Shown one piece after another: positions 49,947 through 58,461 of a DNA stretch of 64,000 nt; the stretch's first letter is position 1, and the number at the start of each line of letters is the position of its first letter. Source of the DNA: Planctomycetota bacterium (GTDB taxonomy: Bacteria; Planctomycetota; PUPC01; DSUN01); NCBI GenBank assembly GCA_035384565.1, contig DAOOIT010000004.1, positions 85,557 to 149,556 on the forward strand. The letters run 5' to 3'. Both the position numbers and the translations under genes were made by a program. Under the pieces are notes generated by a model. That model did no database searches. It was not told the origin of the DNA and saw only the letters and a list, made by a program, of their open reading frames with translations.

Positions 49947-50891
49947 ATGGTCCCTGCCGATCTCCACGACAAGACGGTTCGCCTCCAGGCGAATATCGAG
50001 CGGGTGTTCATCGGCAAGCCCGAGGCGGTGCGCCTGGTGCTCGTGGGGCTGTTCGCCGGCGGCCACATCCTCATCGAGGACGTGCCCGGCGTGGGCAAGA
50101 CCACGCTGGCCCGCGCGCTCGCCCGCTCGATCCGCAGCAGCTTCCGCCGCATCCAGTTCACGCCCGACCTCTTGCCCACCGACATCCTGGGCGTGCCGAT
50201 CTACAACGAGGCCGAGGACTGCTTCATCTTCAAGCCCGGCCCGATCTTCGCCAACGTGGTGCTGGCCGACGAGATCAACCGCACCACGCCGCGCACCCAG
50301 AGCAGCCTGCTGGAGGCGATGAACGAGGCCCAGGTGTCGGTGGACGGCGCGACCCACCCCCTGCCGCACCCCTTCATCGTGCTGGCCACGCAGAACCCGC
50401 ACGAGTTCGAGGGCACGTTTCCGCTGCCCGAGTCGCAGCTCGACCGCTTCCTCATGCGCATCGAGATCGGCTACCCCAGCCGCGACGACGAGCGGCGGGT
50501 GCTGGCGACGCAGCGCCTGGCCAACCCGCTGGACACCCTGGAGCCGGTGCTCGACGGCCCCGACGTGGTGGCCCTCCAGGCGGCGGTGCGCGAGGTGCGG
50601 GTGGACGACTCGATCTCCGATTACATCCTGGAGATGGTCGCGCGGTCGCGCCAGGCGCCCGAGCTGGAGATCGGCGTGAGCCCGCGGGGCGGGCTGGCGC
50701 TGTCGCGCGCGGCCCAGGCCCTGGCGCTCCTCGATGGCCGCGGCTACGTGTCGCCCGACGACGTGAAGCGCCTGGCCGTGCCCGTGCTCGCCCATCGCGT
50801 GATTCGCCGGGCGGCGCTCTCGGCCGGCAAGGGCGCCACCGAGCGCCAGATCATCCGCCAGATCGTCCAGGCCACCCCCGTGCCCGTGTGA
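49947..50891 (+). CDS. MoxR-type AAA+ ATPase
   Basis: 314 residues, typical MoxR length. EDVPGVGKTTLARAL (GKT 50-52) is Walker A, VVLADEINRTTPR is Walker B with sensor features (D108-E109), QNPHEFEGTFPLPESQLDRF is the conserved sensor segment. MoxR ATPases act as chaperones that activate metal or protein complexes, often with a VWA or DUF58 partner. Here the DUF58 gene follows 6 bp later, so the two should work together. The ATG at 49947 has little ribosome-site match. Confidence 0.94.
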   Translation: MVPADLHDKTVRLQANIERVFIGKPEAVRLVLVGLFAGGHILIEDVPGVGKTTLARALARSIRSSFRRIQFTPDLLPTDILGVPIYNEAEDCFIFKPGPIFANVVLADEINRTTPRTQSSLLEAMNEAQVSVDGATHPLPHPFIVLATQNPHEFEGTFPLPESQLDRFLMRIEIGYPSRDDERRVLATQRLANPLDTLEPVLDGPDVVALQAAVREVRVDDSISDYILEMVARSRQAPELEIGVSPRGGLALSRAAQALALLDGRGYVSPDDVKRLAVPVLAHRVIRRAALSAGKGATERQIIRQIVQATPVPV

Positions 50892-50897
50892 GCCTCT

Positions 50898-52184
50898 ATG
50901 GGCTTCTTCCCCGCCATCGCCGGGCTCGCCGCGCCTGTGGCCGAAGTGGATTGGCGCGGCGTGGCGCAGGCCGTCACCGCGGCATCGCTGCTCGTGCTGC
51001 TGGCGATCTACGCCGTGAGCGCCTGGCGGCGCGGCCAGCGCTCGCTGGCCGGCCAGCGCATCACGCGCTCGGGCGTGGCCTTCTCGCTGCTCACCCTGGC
51101 CGCCGCGCTCGTGGCGCTGCACACCAAGATCAACTTCCTCGTGCTGCTCTTCGGCATGCTGCTGTCGGCCCTGGTGCTGTCGTTCGCGCTCTCGCGGGCC
51201 ACGATGCGGCGGCTGAGCTTCGCCCGGGCGCTGCCCGAGGGCGTGCACGCGGGCACGCCGTTCACGGTCGAACTCCGGGCCGCCAACGGCAAGCGCTGGC
51301 TCGCGTCGTATTGCCTGGCCGTGCGCGACGAGCTGCCCGAGGGCCTGGCCGCCGGGCGGCCGGGAGGCGTGGCCCTGGTGCTGCGGCCGCGCGAAACCCT
51401 CGCACTGTCCTACACGGCCACGGCGGCGCGGCGGGGCGTCTACCCGCTGCGCGCCGTCACCTACTCCACGCGCTTCCCCTTCGGGCTGTTCCATCAGGGA
51501 CGCTCGCGGCCGGTCCCGGGCGAGCTGGTGGTCTATCCCCGGCTGGGCGTGGTGTCGGCGGAACTGCTCGGGCGCGCCCGGGCGCTGGCCCTGGCGCGCC
51601 ACCGCTCGCGCGGGGCGCGCGGCGAGGAGGAGTTCCGCGACCTGCGCGAGTACCGCCACGGCGACAACCCGCGGCGCATCCACTGGAAGACCTCGGCCAA
51701 GCTCGGCAAGCCGCTCGTGCGCGAGTTCGAGTCCGTGGCCAGCGAGCGGGCCCTCCTGCTGCTTGACACGCGGTGCCCGGCCAGCGGCGACGAGCGGCTC
51801 GAGGCGGCCATCAGCTTCGCCGCCTCGCTGGCGCGCGACCTGCTGCACCGCGGCTTCGCCCTCGGCCTGGCCGCCTACGCGCCCGACCTCGTAGTCGTGG
51901 GCCCCGCCCAGGGCGCGGCGGGCCTGCGCCTGCTCCTCGAGGCGCTGGCGCGCCTCGAGCCCGCCCCCGCCCGCACCCTCTCGGAGCTCGCGGCCGAGCC
52001 GCGCGTGCGGGCCCAGGGGCGCCTCCTCGCCATCCTGGCCGTGCGCCAGGCCGACGACGATGCCGCGGCGGCCGCCGACCTGCTCCGGCGCCAGCAGCCC
52101 TGGGTCCTCATGGTGGACGCCTCGGCGCCGTCGTTCGCGGACCTCTTTCAACTCCGTCACGACGGCACGAGCCAGGACGAATAG
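50898..52184 (+). CDS. DUF58 domain protein, membrane-anchored MoxR partner
   Basis: 428 residues. A hydrophobic N-terminal stretch holds two probable membrane segments (LLVLLAIYAVSAW; LLFGMLLSALVLSFAL). The DUF58 domain carries EFRDLREYRHGDNPRRIHWK and the VWA-like part with LLLDTRCPASGD. DUF58 proteins are paired with MoxR in most bacteria, and the pair is thought to handle envelope or complex assembly. The gene begins 6 bp after the MoxR stop, so co-transcription is certain to be close. The C-terminus ends with a hydrophilic tail. Confidence 0.93.
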   Translation: MGFFPAIAGLAAPVAEVDWRGVAQAVTAASLLVLLAIYAVSAWRRGQRSLAGQRITRSGVAFSLLTLAAALVALHTKINFLVLLFGMLLSALVLSFALSRATMRRLSFARALPEGVHAGTPFTVELRAANGKRWLASYCLAVRDELPEGLAAGRPGGVALVLRPRETLALSYTATAARRGVYPLRAVTYSTRFPFGLFHQGRSRPVPGELVVYPRLGVVSAELLGRARALALARHRSRGARGEEEFRDLREYRHGDNPRRIHWKTSAKLGKPLVREFESVASERALLLLDTRCPASGDERLEAAISFAASLARDLLHRGFALGLAAYAPDLVVVGPAQGAAGLRLLLEALARLEPAPARTLSELAAEPRVRAQGRLLAILAVRQADDDAAAAADLLRRQQPWVLMVDASAPSFADLFQLRHDGTSQDE

Positions 52185-52215
52185 CGGTTGGGCCAGGCGC
52201 CCCGTGCGCCCGCAG

Positions 52216-52245
52216 TGGACACCGGCCGCGTGTTCAGGGTAGAAT
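52216..52245 (+). promoter_or_regulatory. Sigma-70-like promoter for the anchored protein
   Basis: TGGACA (52216-52221), 18-bp spacer, TAGAAT (52240-52245), 35 bp before the ATG at 52281. Confidence 0.6.
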
Positions 52246-52280
52246 CACGGGGCAACGGCAGCAGTCCAGATGGAGCGACC

Positions 52281-53447
52281 ATGATTCGAAAGCTGAACCT
52301 CCTCGTGGCCATCGCCGCCCTGGCCGGGGTGGTGGGCATCTTCGTGCTGATGCGGCGGCCGCACTCCGACCCGAGCGCCGCCCACCCCCGCGAGGGCGTG
52401 GTGATCCAGGAGAAGGTGATCCACGTCTACGGCCGCGGCTACACCCTCGCGCGCCTCGCCCAGGTGGCCGCCGAACTCGGCCAGCCCGAGGTGCTCACCT
52501 ACAACCCCAAGCGGCGCGAGGCCACAGCCAATGCCAGCCTCATCATCCACGGCAGCCTCCAGATCGGCGACCCCGGCGACCCCGCGCTCGGCGAAACGCT
52601 CCTCCTCAACACCATCGTGTGCGGCGACCTCCAGGTGCAGGTGGCGCCCGACGGCGAGCTGCGCCTCTACCATTCCGTCCTTCAGACCGTCAGCCAGGTG
52701 ATCACCGAGGACAAGTGCAGCCGCGGCTACTACTTCTTCGCCGACGGCCGGCTCGTGGCCGCCGACAGCCGCATCCTCTACATGTCCGGCGCCCGCGGCA
52801 AGACCGTGACCGGCAACTCGCAGGCCGACGTCGAGCGCGTGGCCTTCGCCCTCAGCGACGACGTGTCGTTCCACGCCTACAACGCCGACGGAGCGAAGCT
52901 GGCGATCCGCGACTCGCAGTTCCTGTGCGAGGGCCGCTACGGCGTGTGGGTCGAGGGCTCGGGCGGCGAGCCGCTGCGCCTCGTGCGCTGCCGCCTCGCG
53001 GGCACCGAGGCCGACCTGTACCTCAGCGGCCGCCGGCCCGAGGCCGAGCTGATTGACTGCCAGTTCTCCCGCGACAAAATCCGCTTCATGCACAACAGCG
53101 GCCGCGTGGCCGTGCGCTGGACCGTCACGGTGAAGGCCGTCGAGCGCGGCACCGGCAAACCCGTGGCCGGCCTCGACATCGTGGCCGCCAACGAAGGCCG
53201 CGCCGCCGAACGCGTCCGGGGACGCACGCGGGAGGATGGCACGTGCCCCCTCGTGCTCACCGAGTACTTCGCCACGCCCGCCTATCCCAGCGGCGGCGAG
53301 CCCGCCAACGCGCCCACGCCGCACCGCATCGCCGCCGTGGCCGCCTCGGGCAGGGTGCTCGCCGAGGTCCGCGGCCACGCGGTCCACGGCGCCCTGGACA
53401 CCGTGACCCTCGAGATCCACCCCGAGGATCGGGCCTCCCTGCCCTGA
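52281..53447 (+). CDS. Membrane-anchored protein with parallel beta-helix-like body, function unknown
   Basis: 388 residues. One N-terminal membrane segment (LNLLVAIAALAGVVGIFVL) and short basic cap. The body has many short beta-like segments with repeated S-x-x-x and D turns (ASLIIHGSLQIGDPGDP, LLLNTIVCGDLQVQVAP, RLYHSVLQTVSQV, HAYNADGAKLAIRDSQF), suggesting a right-handed beta-helix. Residues 290-388 differ: WTVTVKAVERGTGKPVAGLDIVA resembles a carboxypeptidase-regulatory-like beta-sandwich repeat. The topology implies a periplasmic side. I do not recognise a family. Confidence 0.7.
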   Translation: MIRKLNLLVAIAALAGVVGIFVLMRRPHSDPSAAHPREGVVIQEKVIHVYGRGYTLARLAQVAAELGQPEVLTYNPKRREATANASLIIHGSLQIGDPGDPALGETLLLNTIVCGDLQVQVAPDGELRLYHSVLQTVSQVITEDKCSRGYYFFADGRLVAADSRILYMSGARGKTVTGNSQADVERVAFALSDDVSFHAYNADGAKLAIRDSQFLCEGRYGVWVEGSGGEPLRLVRCRLAGTEADLYLSGRRPEAELIDCQFSRDKIRFMHNSGRVAVRWTVTVKAVERGTGKPVAGLDIVAANEGRAAERVRGRTREDGTCPLVLTEYFATPAYPSGGEPANAPTPHRIAAVAASGRVLAEVRGHAVHGALDTVTLEIHPEDRASLP

Positions 53448-53474
53448 ATGACGCGCCGCGCGCCCGGCGCCCCC

Positions 53475-53542
53475 CGGGCGGGGCCTCCGCGCCCCGCGGC
53501 TCCCCGGCCCTCCACCTCGCGGGGCAGGGACGCCCCGCCCAC
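53475..53542. repeat. GGGCGGGGCCTCCG inverted repeat (family F), copy 2
   Basis: CCGGGCGGGGCCTCCGCGCC at one end and CCCCGCCCAC at the other; near-copy of 32578-32640. Confidence 0.65.
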
Positions 53543-53576
53543 ACGAACTCCGCCCCCCGCCCCGCCCCGGCGCCGT

Positions 53577-53605
53577 TTGGCAGGCAACGGCCAATTGGGT
53601 ATGAT
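53577..53605 (+). promoter_or_regulatory. Sigma-70-like promoter for the CNNM/CBS pair
   Basis: TTGGCA (53577-53582), 17-bp spacer, TATGAT (53600-53605). The 5' untranslated region would be about 100 bases. Confidence 0.55.
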
Positions 53606-53710
53606 AGCCTGACAGGGGAGGGGAGAGGCGCGCAGAGGGTCTGGCCCGCGGGCCGCATCGGGGCGGAGCCGCGGGAGGCAGGCCTTCGGGAAAGGGACGG
53701 ACCTCGCAAC

Positions 53711-55081
53711 ATGTCCTCCGCCGTGCTGGTCGAGCTCGCCGGCCTCGTGGTGTTGTTCCTGCTCTCCGGCTTCTTCTCGGCCTCGGAGACCGCGCTCTTC
53801 TCGCTGAGCCGCGCGCGCGTGCAGCGCCTGGGCGAGACCGGAGGGCTGACGGGCCGCACCGTGGCCGCCCTGCTCGCCCGGCCCCAGCGCCTGCTCATCA
53901 CCATCCTCGTGGGCAACATGGTCGTGAACACGGCCGCCTCGAGCATCATCGCGGCCTCGATCACGCTCCGCCTCGGCGACCAGGGCGTGGCCCTCGCCAT
54001 CGCCCTCACCACGTCGCTGCTCCTGATCTTCGGCGAGGTGACACCCAAGACGCTGGCCGTGCGGCACGCCGAGGCCCTGGCGCGCGGCGTGGCGCTGCCG
54101 CTCCTGTGGTTCTCCAAGGTCATCGCGCCCGTCCGCTACGTGCTCCGCTCGATCACCCGCGGCCTCCTCGCCGTGCTGCGCCGCGGCCACATCGAGAGCG
54201 CCAACCTCCTCACGCGGCACGAGTTCGCCGCCGCCCTCGAAGTCGGCGAAGAGGCCGGCGTCATAGACGAGCACGAGGCCGACATGGTCGAGCACATCAT
54301 CGAGTTCCCCACCATCGCCGCCCGCGAGCTGATGGTGCCGCGCACCGAGATGGTCTGCGTGCCCGAGTCGGCCACCATCGAGGAGGCCCTCAAACTCGCC
54401 CAGCGCACCCACCGCTCGCGCCTGCCCGTCTACGGCGAGAGCGTGGACGACATCTGGGGCGTCTTCGACATCCGCGACCTGCCCGCCTGGCGCAGCCGCG
54501 GCGTGTGGCAGCAGACCCTGCGCGACTTCGTCCGCGAGCGCGACGCCGCGCCCAAGCCGCCCCAGCGCCCCCTGGTGCGGCCCGCCTTCTTCGTGCCCGA
54601 GTCGCGCCGCGTCGGCCAGCTCCTCCGCGACATGCGCGAGGGCGGCAACCACATGGCCGTGCTCCTCGACGAGTACGGCGGCACCGCCGGCCTCGTGACC
54701 CTGCGCGACCTCGTGGACGAACTGGTCGGCGGCGTGCTCACCCGCGAGGCCGACAGCAGCCGCCTGTGCCGCAAAGGCGACGGCTGCATCCAGGTGCTCG
54801 GCGAGGCCCGCGTGCGCGACCTCAACAGCGACCTCGGCTTCGCCCTGCCCCTCGACCGCGCCGACACCATCGGCGGCTACGTGCTCGACCTCATCGGCGA
54901 GCTCCCCAGGCCCGGCGCCGAGGTGCACGACGAGCACTTCACCTACCGCGTCCGCCGCCTCAGCGGGCGCCGCATCATGGCCATCGAGGTCCGGCCCCGC
55001 GACCCCGAGAGCGAAGTGTGGCAGCGCGTCTGGCAGGGCGGCCAGTGCGCGCCCGCCGCCGAGGAGGCGCCCCCGCCATGA
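53711..55081 (+). CDS. CNNM/CorC-type transporter domain + CBS pair, protein 1
   Basis: 456 residues. Residues 1-190 form a CNNM/DUF21 membrane domain (GFFSASETALFSLSRARVQ, NMVVNTAASSIIAASI, LLLIFGEVTPKTLA). Two CBS domains follow (LMVPRTEMVCVPESATIEEALKLA; FVPESRRVGQLLRDMREGGNHMAVLLDEYGG), then a CorC/HlyC C-terminal domain. The family exports or regulates Mg/Co ions. Its last bases overlap the next gene in ATGA, so translation is coupled to a paralog. The ATG was chosen by the membrane start; upstream codons run into the promoter. Confidence 0.92.
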   Translation: MSSAVLVELAGLVVLFLLSGFFSASETALFSLSRARVQRLGETGGLTGRTVAALLARPQRLLITILVGNMVVNTAASSIIAASITLRLGDQGVALAIALTTSLLLIFGEVTPKTLAVRHAEALARGVALPLLWFSKVIAPVRYVLRSITRGLLAVLRRGHIESANLLTRHEFAAALEVGEEAGVIDEHEADMVEHIIEFPTIAARELMVPRTEMVCVPESATIEEALKLAQRTHRSRLPVYGESVDDIWGVFDIRDLPAWRSRGVWQQTLRDFVRERDAAPKPPQRPLVRPAFFVPESRRVGQLLRDMREGGNHMAVLLDEYGGTAGLVTLRDLVDELVGGVLTREADSSRLCRKGDGCIQVLGEARVRDLNSDLGFALPLDRADTIGGYVLDLIGELPRPGAEVHDEHFTYRVRRLSGRRIMAIEVRPRDPESEVWQRVWQGGQCAPAAEEAPPP

Positions 55082-56343
55082 TCACCGCGGCGATCCTCTT
55101 CGTCGTCTTCTGCCTGCTCCTCGAGGGCGTCTTCTCCGGGTCCGAAACGGCCCTCATCTCGGCCGACCGCGCCCAGCTCCGCGCCGCCTCGCGCCGCGGC
55201 GACCGGCGCGCCACCCTCGTCCTGCGCCTCCTCCAGCGCTCCGAGGCCCTGCTCAGCACCACCCTCGTCGGCACCAACCTCTCCGTCGTCGCCGGCACGT
55301 CGCTCGCCACCCTCGTCGTCGGCCACTACGTGCCCCACGAATGGGAGACCACCGTCACCACCCTCCTCATGGCCCCCCTCATCCTCATCGTCGGCGAAAT
55401 CGTCCCCAAGTCCATCGCCCGCGCCGCCGCCAACTCCATCGCGCTCCGCATGGCCGGCCTCCTGCGGGCCGCCCAGACGGCCCTCTCGCCCATCGTCTTC
55501 GTGGTCTCGCGCATCGCCGAGGCCGTGCTCGCCCTCCTGGGCAGCCGGCCCACCAACGACAACCCCTACGTCACCCGCGAGGAACTGATGGTCCTCGCCG
55601 ACATGGGCGAGGACCACGGCGCCATCGTCTCCGAAGAGCGCCGCATGATCCACAGCGTCCTCGAACTGCGCGAGCGCCCCGTCGCCTCGGCCATGGTGCC
55701 CCTCGTCAACATCATCTCCGTGCCCGTCACGGCCACCGTCGCCCAGCTCGACGAGGTCGCCGCCCGGGCCGGCTTCTCGCGCTACCCCGTCTACGAGGGC
55801 CGCGTGGACAACATCGTCGGCATCGTGAGCGTGGTGGACGTGCTGCGCAGCGACCTGCCGGGCGACCCCGCCGCCACCCCCATCGCCCCCTTCATCCGCC
55901 GCGAAGTCAATTACGTGCCCCAGACCAAGCCCGTCGGCGACCTCCTCCGCGAACTGCGCTACGGCCCCGTCCCCATGGCCATCGTCGTCGAGGAGCACGG
56001 CGGCGTCGTCGGCCTCGCCACCGCCGCCGACCTCGTCGAGGAGATCGTCGGCGAAATCTACGACGAGCGCCTCGGCGCCCCCCCCAGCCTCATTGCCCCC
56101 GGCAGCAACGTCTTCGAGTGCGACGGCACGATGGACGTGGATGAGCTCGCCGAGCTCACCGGCCTCGCCATCCGCAAGGAAGGCTTCGAAACGGTCGCCG
56201 GCCTCGTCACCAGCCTCGCCGGCCGCATCCCCCGCAAGGGCGAGCACATCTCCTTCGGCCCCTTCCGCGTGGACATCCTCGAGGCCACCCCCCGCCACGT
56301 CCGCCGCCTCCGCTTCACCCGCGTCAGCAGCGGCGCGCGCTGA
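55078..56343 (+). CDS. CNNM/CorC-type transporter domain + CBS pair, protein 2
   Basis: 421 residues, same architecture as the preceding gene: CNNM domain 1-180 (EGVFSGSETALISADRAQLRAASRRG, GTSLATLVVGHYVPHEW, LIVGEIVPKSIARAAA), CBS pair (AMVPLVNIISVPVTATVAQLDEVA; FIRREVNYVPQTKPVGDLLRELR) and CorC/HlyC end (FECDGTMDVDELAELTGL). It begins in the ATGA overlap, so both are made in fixed proportion, perhaps as a heterodimer. Length and motifs are full. Confidence 0.92.
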   Translation: MITAAILFVVFCLLLEGVFSGSETALISADRAQLRAASRRGDRRATLVLRLLQRSEALLSTTLVGTNLSVVAGTSLATLVVGHYVPHEWETTVTTLLMAPLILIVGEIVPKSIARAAANSIALRMAGLLRAAQTALSPIVFVVSRIAEAVLALLGSRPTNDNPYVTREELMVLADMGEDHGAIVSEERRMIHSVLELRERPVASAMVPLVNIISVPVTATVAQLDEVAARAGFSRYPVYEGRVDNIVGIVSVVDVLRSDLPGDPAATPIAPFIRREVNYVPQTKPVGDLLRELRYGPVPMAIVVEEHGGVVGLATAADLVEEIVGEIYDERLGAPPSLIAPGSNVFECDGTMDVDELAELTGLAIRKEGFETVAGLVTSLAGRIPRKGEHISFGPFRVDILEATPRHVRRLRFTRVSSGAR

Positions 56344-56385
56344 AGCCCCTCTGCCCTCGCCCCCGTGCCCCACGCCCGCGCTCGG

Positions 56386-56530
56386 CCGCCAATCGCCCGT
56401 TCTCGCTCTTCCGGCCATACCTGCTCACCCTCCCGAGGTGCCCGGTATGGCCGGAACCGCGAGGACCGCCCATTCTCGCCCTTCCACCCATACTGGCTCA
56501 CCTCCTCCCCCCAAGGGTGAGCAAGTATGA
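56386..56530. repeat. Family C repeat copy
   Basis: AATCGCCCGTTCTCGC, CCGGCCATACCTGCTCACC, GTATGGCCGGAACCGC and AGGGTGAGCAAGTATG match the 10241-10400 and 31960-32056 copies. Confidence 0.65.
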
Positions 56531-56615
56531 GCTCCTGCCCCGCCGCCCCGCCGCATCCGCGCATCCGCCTGCCGACATCGGCATCCCCGGCACCGGCATG
56601 GGCGCACACCGCCCC

Positions 56616-56865
56616 GGGTGTGGGCCGGGATTGTAGGCAGGGTGATGGTCTCTGGAGCCTGAAGGTCTCGCATGAGATAGCCCAGGGCAACGCCCTGGGT
56701 TCAGCGGGATCCACGAGTCCAGCCCTGAAGGGGCGAGATAGAAGCTCTCGATTCCGCCCTGTCAGGGCTGCCGCGGGGCGGTCTTGTTCCCAGGGCGTTG
56801 CCCTGGGCTATCCCATTTCGCTCCTTCGGAGCTCCCGCCGCCACCTACAATTCCGGCCCACACCC
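56616..56865. mobile_element. 250-bp MITE-like element, copy 2
   Basis: Same length, ends and internal CCCAGGGC arms as the 36525-36774 copy; differences are scattered single bases. No coding capacity. Confidence 0.9.
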
Positions 56866-56967
56866 CACCGCCCCGCCGCGCTTGAATCCCGACCGATTCT
56901 GCGCGAGAATCGCGGGCGTGGCACAACGGCCTCGGATGTCTGTCTTTCTCTCAGAAAGGAGTTGCCG

Positions 56968-57282
56968 ATGAGAAGGGCCGTGATGCTGGCGACGTTGGGC
57001 ATCGTGTTGCTGGGGCTTGCGCGAGCCGTTCCTGCCGCCGAGGAGGGCGCCACCCAGACCAAGACGGGGGTGGTGAAGAAGGTGGATGCCGCGGCCAACC
57101 AGATCGTGGTCATGGTCAAACGCGAGCTCACCTTCGCCGTCACCGAGGCCACCAAGATCGTCCAGGGCGATCAGGCCAAGAAGCTCGCCGACATCAAGGT
57201 GGACTCCAAGGTCACGGTGGAGTACACCCGCAACGGCGACACCCGCACGGCGGTCAAGATCACCCTCCTCCCTGAGAACTAA
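56968..57282 (+). CDS. Small exported protein, unknown function
   Basis: 104 residues. Signal peptide (MRRAVMLATLGIVLLGLARAVPA). The rest is a short beta-like domain: KTGVVKKVDAAANQIVVMVKREL, TFAVTEATKIVQGDQAKKLADI, KVTVEYTRNGDTRTAVKITLL. It resembles small periplasmic DUF5666-like or binding proteins. AAAGGAG precedes the ATG at seven bases. The gene is followed by a bidirectional terminator. Confidence 0.75.
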   Translation: MRRAVMLATLGIVLLGLARAVPAAEEGATQTKTGVVKKVDAAANQIVVMVKRELTFAVTEATKIVQGDQAKKLADIKVDSKVTVEYTRNGDTRTAVKITLLPEN

Positions 57283-57311
57283 GGTCTGCCCCTGCCATTG
57301 CCCGGCTGCGC

Positions 57312-57356
57312 CTCGGCCCCCAGCGCAAGCGCCACAGGGCGCGCGCTGGGGCCGAG
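57312..57356. terminator. Bidirectional hairpin terminator
   Basis: CTCGGCCCCCAGCGC (57312-57326) pairs with GCGCTGGGGCCGAG (57343-57356), one bulged C, between convergent genes 57282 and 57365. Confidence 0.75.
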
Positions 57357-57364
57357 CGGTCGCC

Positions 57365-58363
57365 TCAGCTCGGCACGTGCAGCTCGACGATGTCGCGGTC
57401 GCGCAGCACGTGGTCGCGCGGCACCTGCTGGCCGTCGAACTTGGCCGACCCCCACACGCAGGCGTACTTGAGCTTCTCGGGGAACTCGCGGTGGACGGCC
57501 CGCGCCATGTCCACCACCGAGCTGCCCCGCGGCAGGATGAACGGCGCGCCCAGGTCGGGCGGCTTGCCCGGCTGCTTGCAGTAGACGCGAATGACGTCCA
57601 GCGTCGTGAAGAGGTGGGAGACGAAGGCGTCGAGGTTGTGCCGCGTGGTGGCCGACACGGAAAGCATGGGCAGCCGCTCGCCGTAGAGCTCGCGGAGCGC
57701 CGCGAAGGTGTCGGCGGCACCCGGCAGATCGTCCTTCGTGCCCAGCACGAGGGCCGTCTTGAGCTGGCGGCCCTCGGCGTCGCGCTCGTCGCGCCCCACG
57801 CGCCGCCCGACGGGCCAGATGCCGCGGTTCGTCAGCACGTTCAGGCAGCCGTCGAGCTGCTCCAGCGCGTCGGAGGCCGCGAGGTCCACCACGATCGCGA
57901 TGATGTCGGCCGAGCGGTACGCGCCCATCATCCCTGGCGGCACCGCCTCGGGCGTCATGGGCGGCATGTCCACGAGCTGGATCGGCACGTCCTCGTGGAA
58001 GGCCATGCCCGGCACGGGGGCGTGGGTGCCGAAGGGGTAGTCGGTCACGCTCACCCGCGCGTTGGTCAGGGCGCCTACGAGGGCCGACTTGCCGCAATTG
58101 GGGAAGCCCAGGAGCACCACCTGGCCGGCCCCGCCGCGCTCGACGTGGAAGATGTCGCGGCTGCGGGCCCCGGCCTTCGTGGCCGGCGCCTCCTTCATCT
58201 TGGCGATGCGGCGCTTGAGGTCGGCCTGCATGTGCTCCGTCCCCTTGTGCTTGGGGATGGTGGCCAACATCTCCTCGAGCGCCGCCAGCTTCTCCTCGTG
58301 CGTCTTCGCCTGGCGGTACTGCTCGTCGGCGCGCTTGTATTCCGGCGACAGATTGGCGGGCAT
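57365..58363 (-). CDS. Obg/DRG-like GTPase with C-terminal TGS domain
   Basis: 332 residues. A coiled N-terminal segment (YKRADEQYRQAKTHEEKLAALE) leads to GTPase motifs: G1 LLGFPNCGKSALV (GKS 91-93), G3 VDMPP, G4 GTKDD, and G5-like SVSATTRHN. A TGS domain ends it (RVYCKQPGKPP..GAPFILPRGSSVVD..DRDIVELHVP). DRG/Obg-type proteins act in ribosome or stress biology; DMPP and TKDD deviate from DxPG and NKxD, so this is a divergent branch. GGAGTGGAG precedes the ATG; a GTG six bases earlier is possible. Promoter at 58394-58422. Confidence 0.9.
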   Translation of the reverse strand: MPANLSPEYKRADEQYRQAKTHEEKLAALEEMLATIPKHKGTEHMQADLKRRIAKMKEAPATKAGARSRDIFHVERGGAGQVVLLGFPNCGKSALVGALTNARVSVTDYPFGTHAPVPGMAFHEDVPIQLVDMPPMTPEAVPPGMMGAYRSADIIAIVVDLAASDALEQLDGCLNVLTNRGIWPVGRRVGRDERDAEGRQLKTALVLGTKDDLPGAADTFAALRELYGERLPMLSVSATTRHNLDAFVSHLFTTLDVIRVYCKQPGKPPDLGAPFILPRGSSVVDMARAVHREFPEKLKYACVWGSAKFDGQQVPRDHVLRDRDIVELHVPS

Positions 58364-58393
58364 CTCCACTCCGTCCTGTTCAGGGATACCAAC

Positions 58394-58422
58394 AGGATAC
58401 CCGCCGTCGCCCGTCGAGTCAA
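58394..58422 (-). promoter_or_regulatory. Sigma-70-like promoter for the TGS GTPase
   Basis: On the minus strand: TTGACT (58422-58417), 17-bp spacer, TATCCT (58399-58394), 31 bp before the ATG. Confidence 0.65.
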
Positions 58423-58424
58423 CG

Positions 58425-58453
58425 TTGATCCGCGCGGGCGAATGTGCTACACC
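58425..58453 (+). promoter_or_regulatory. Weak sigma-70-like promoter for the EamA transporter
   Basis: TTGATC (58425-58430), 17-bp spacer, TACACC (58448-58453). It lies right before the ATG at 58462, so the mRNA would be nearly leaderless. Confidence 0.4.
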
Positions 58454-58461
58454 CGCAGGCC

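Larger units (their letters stand above)
56344..56967. other. Repeat-filled spacer
   Basis: Family C repeat at 56386-56530, the second 250-bp MITE copy at 56616-56865, and a promoter-like pair TTGAAT (56882-56887), 17 bp, GAGAAT (56905-56910) before the small gene. Confidence 0.7.
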
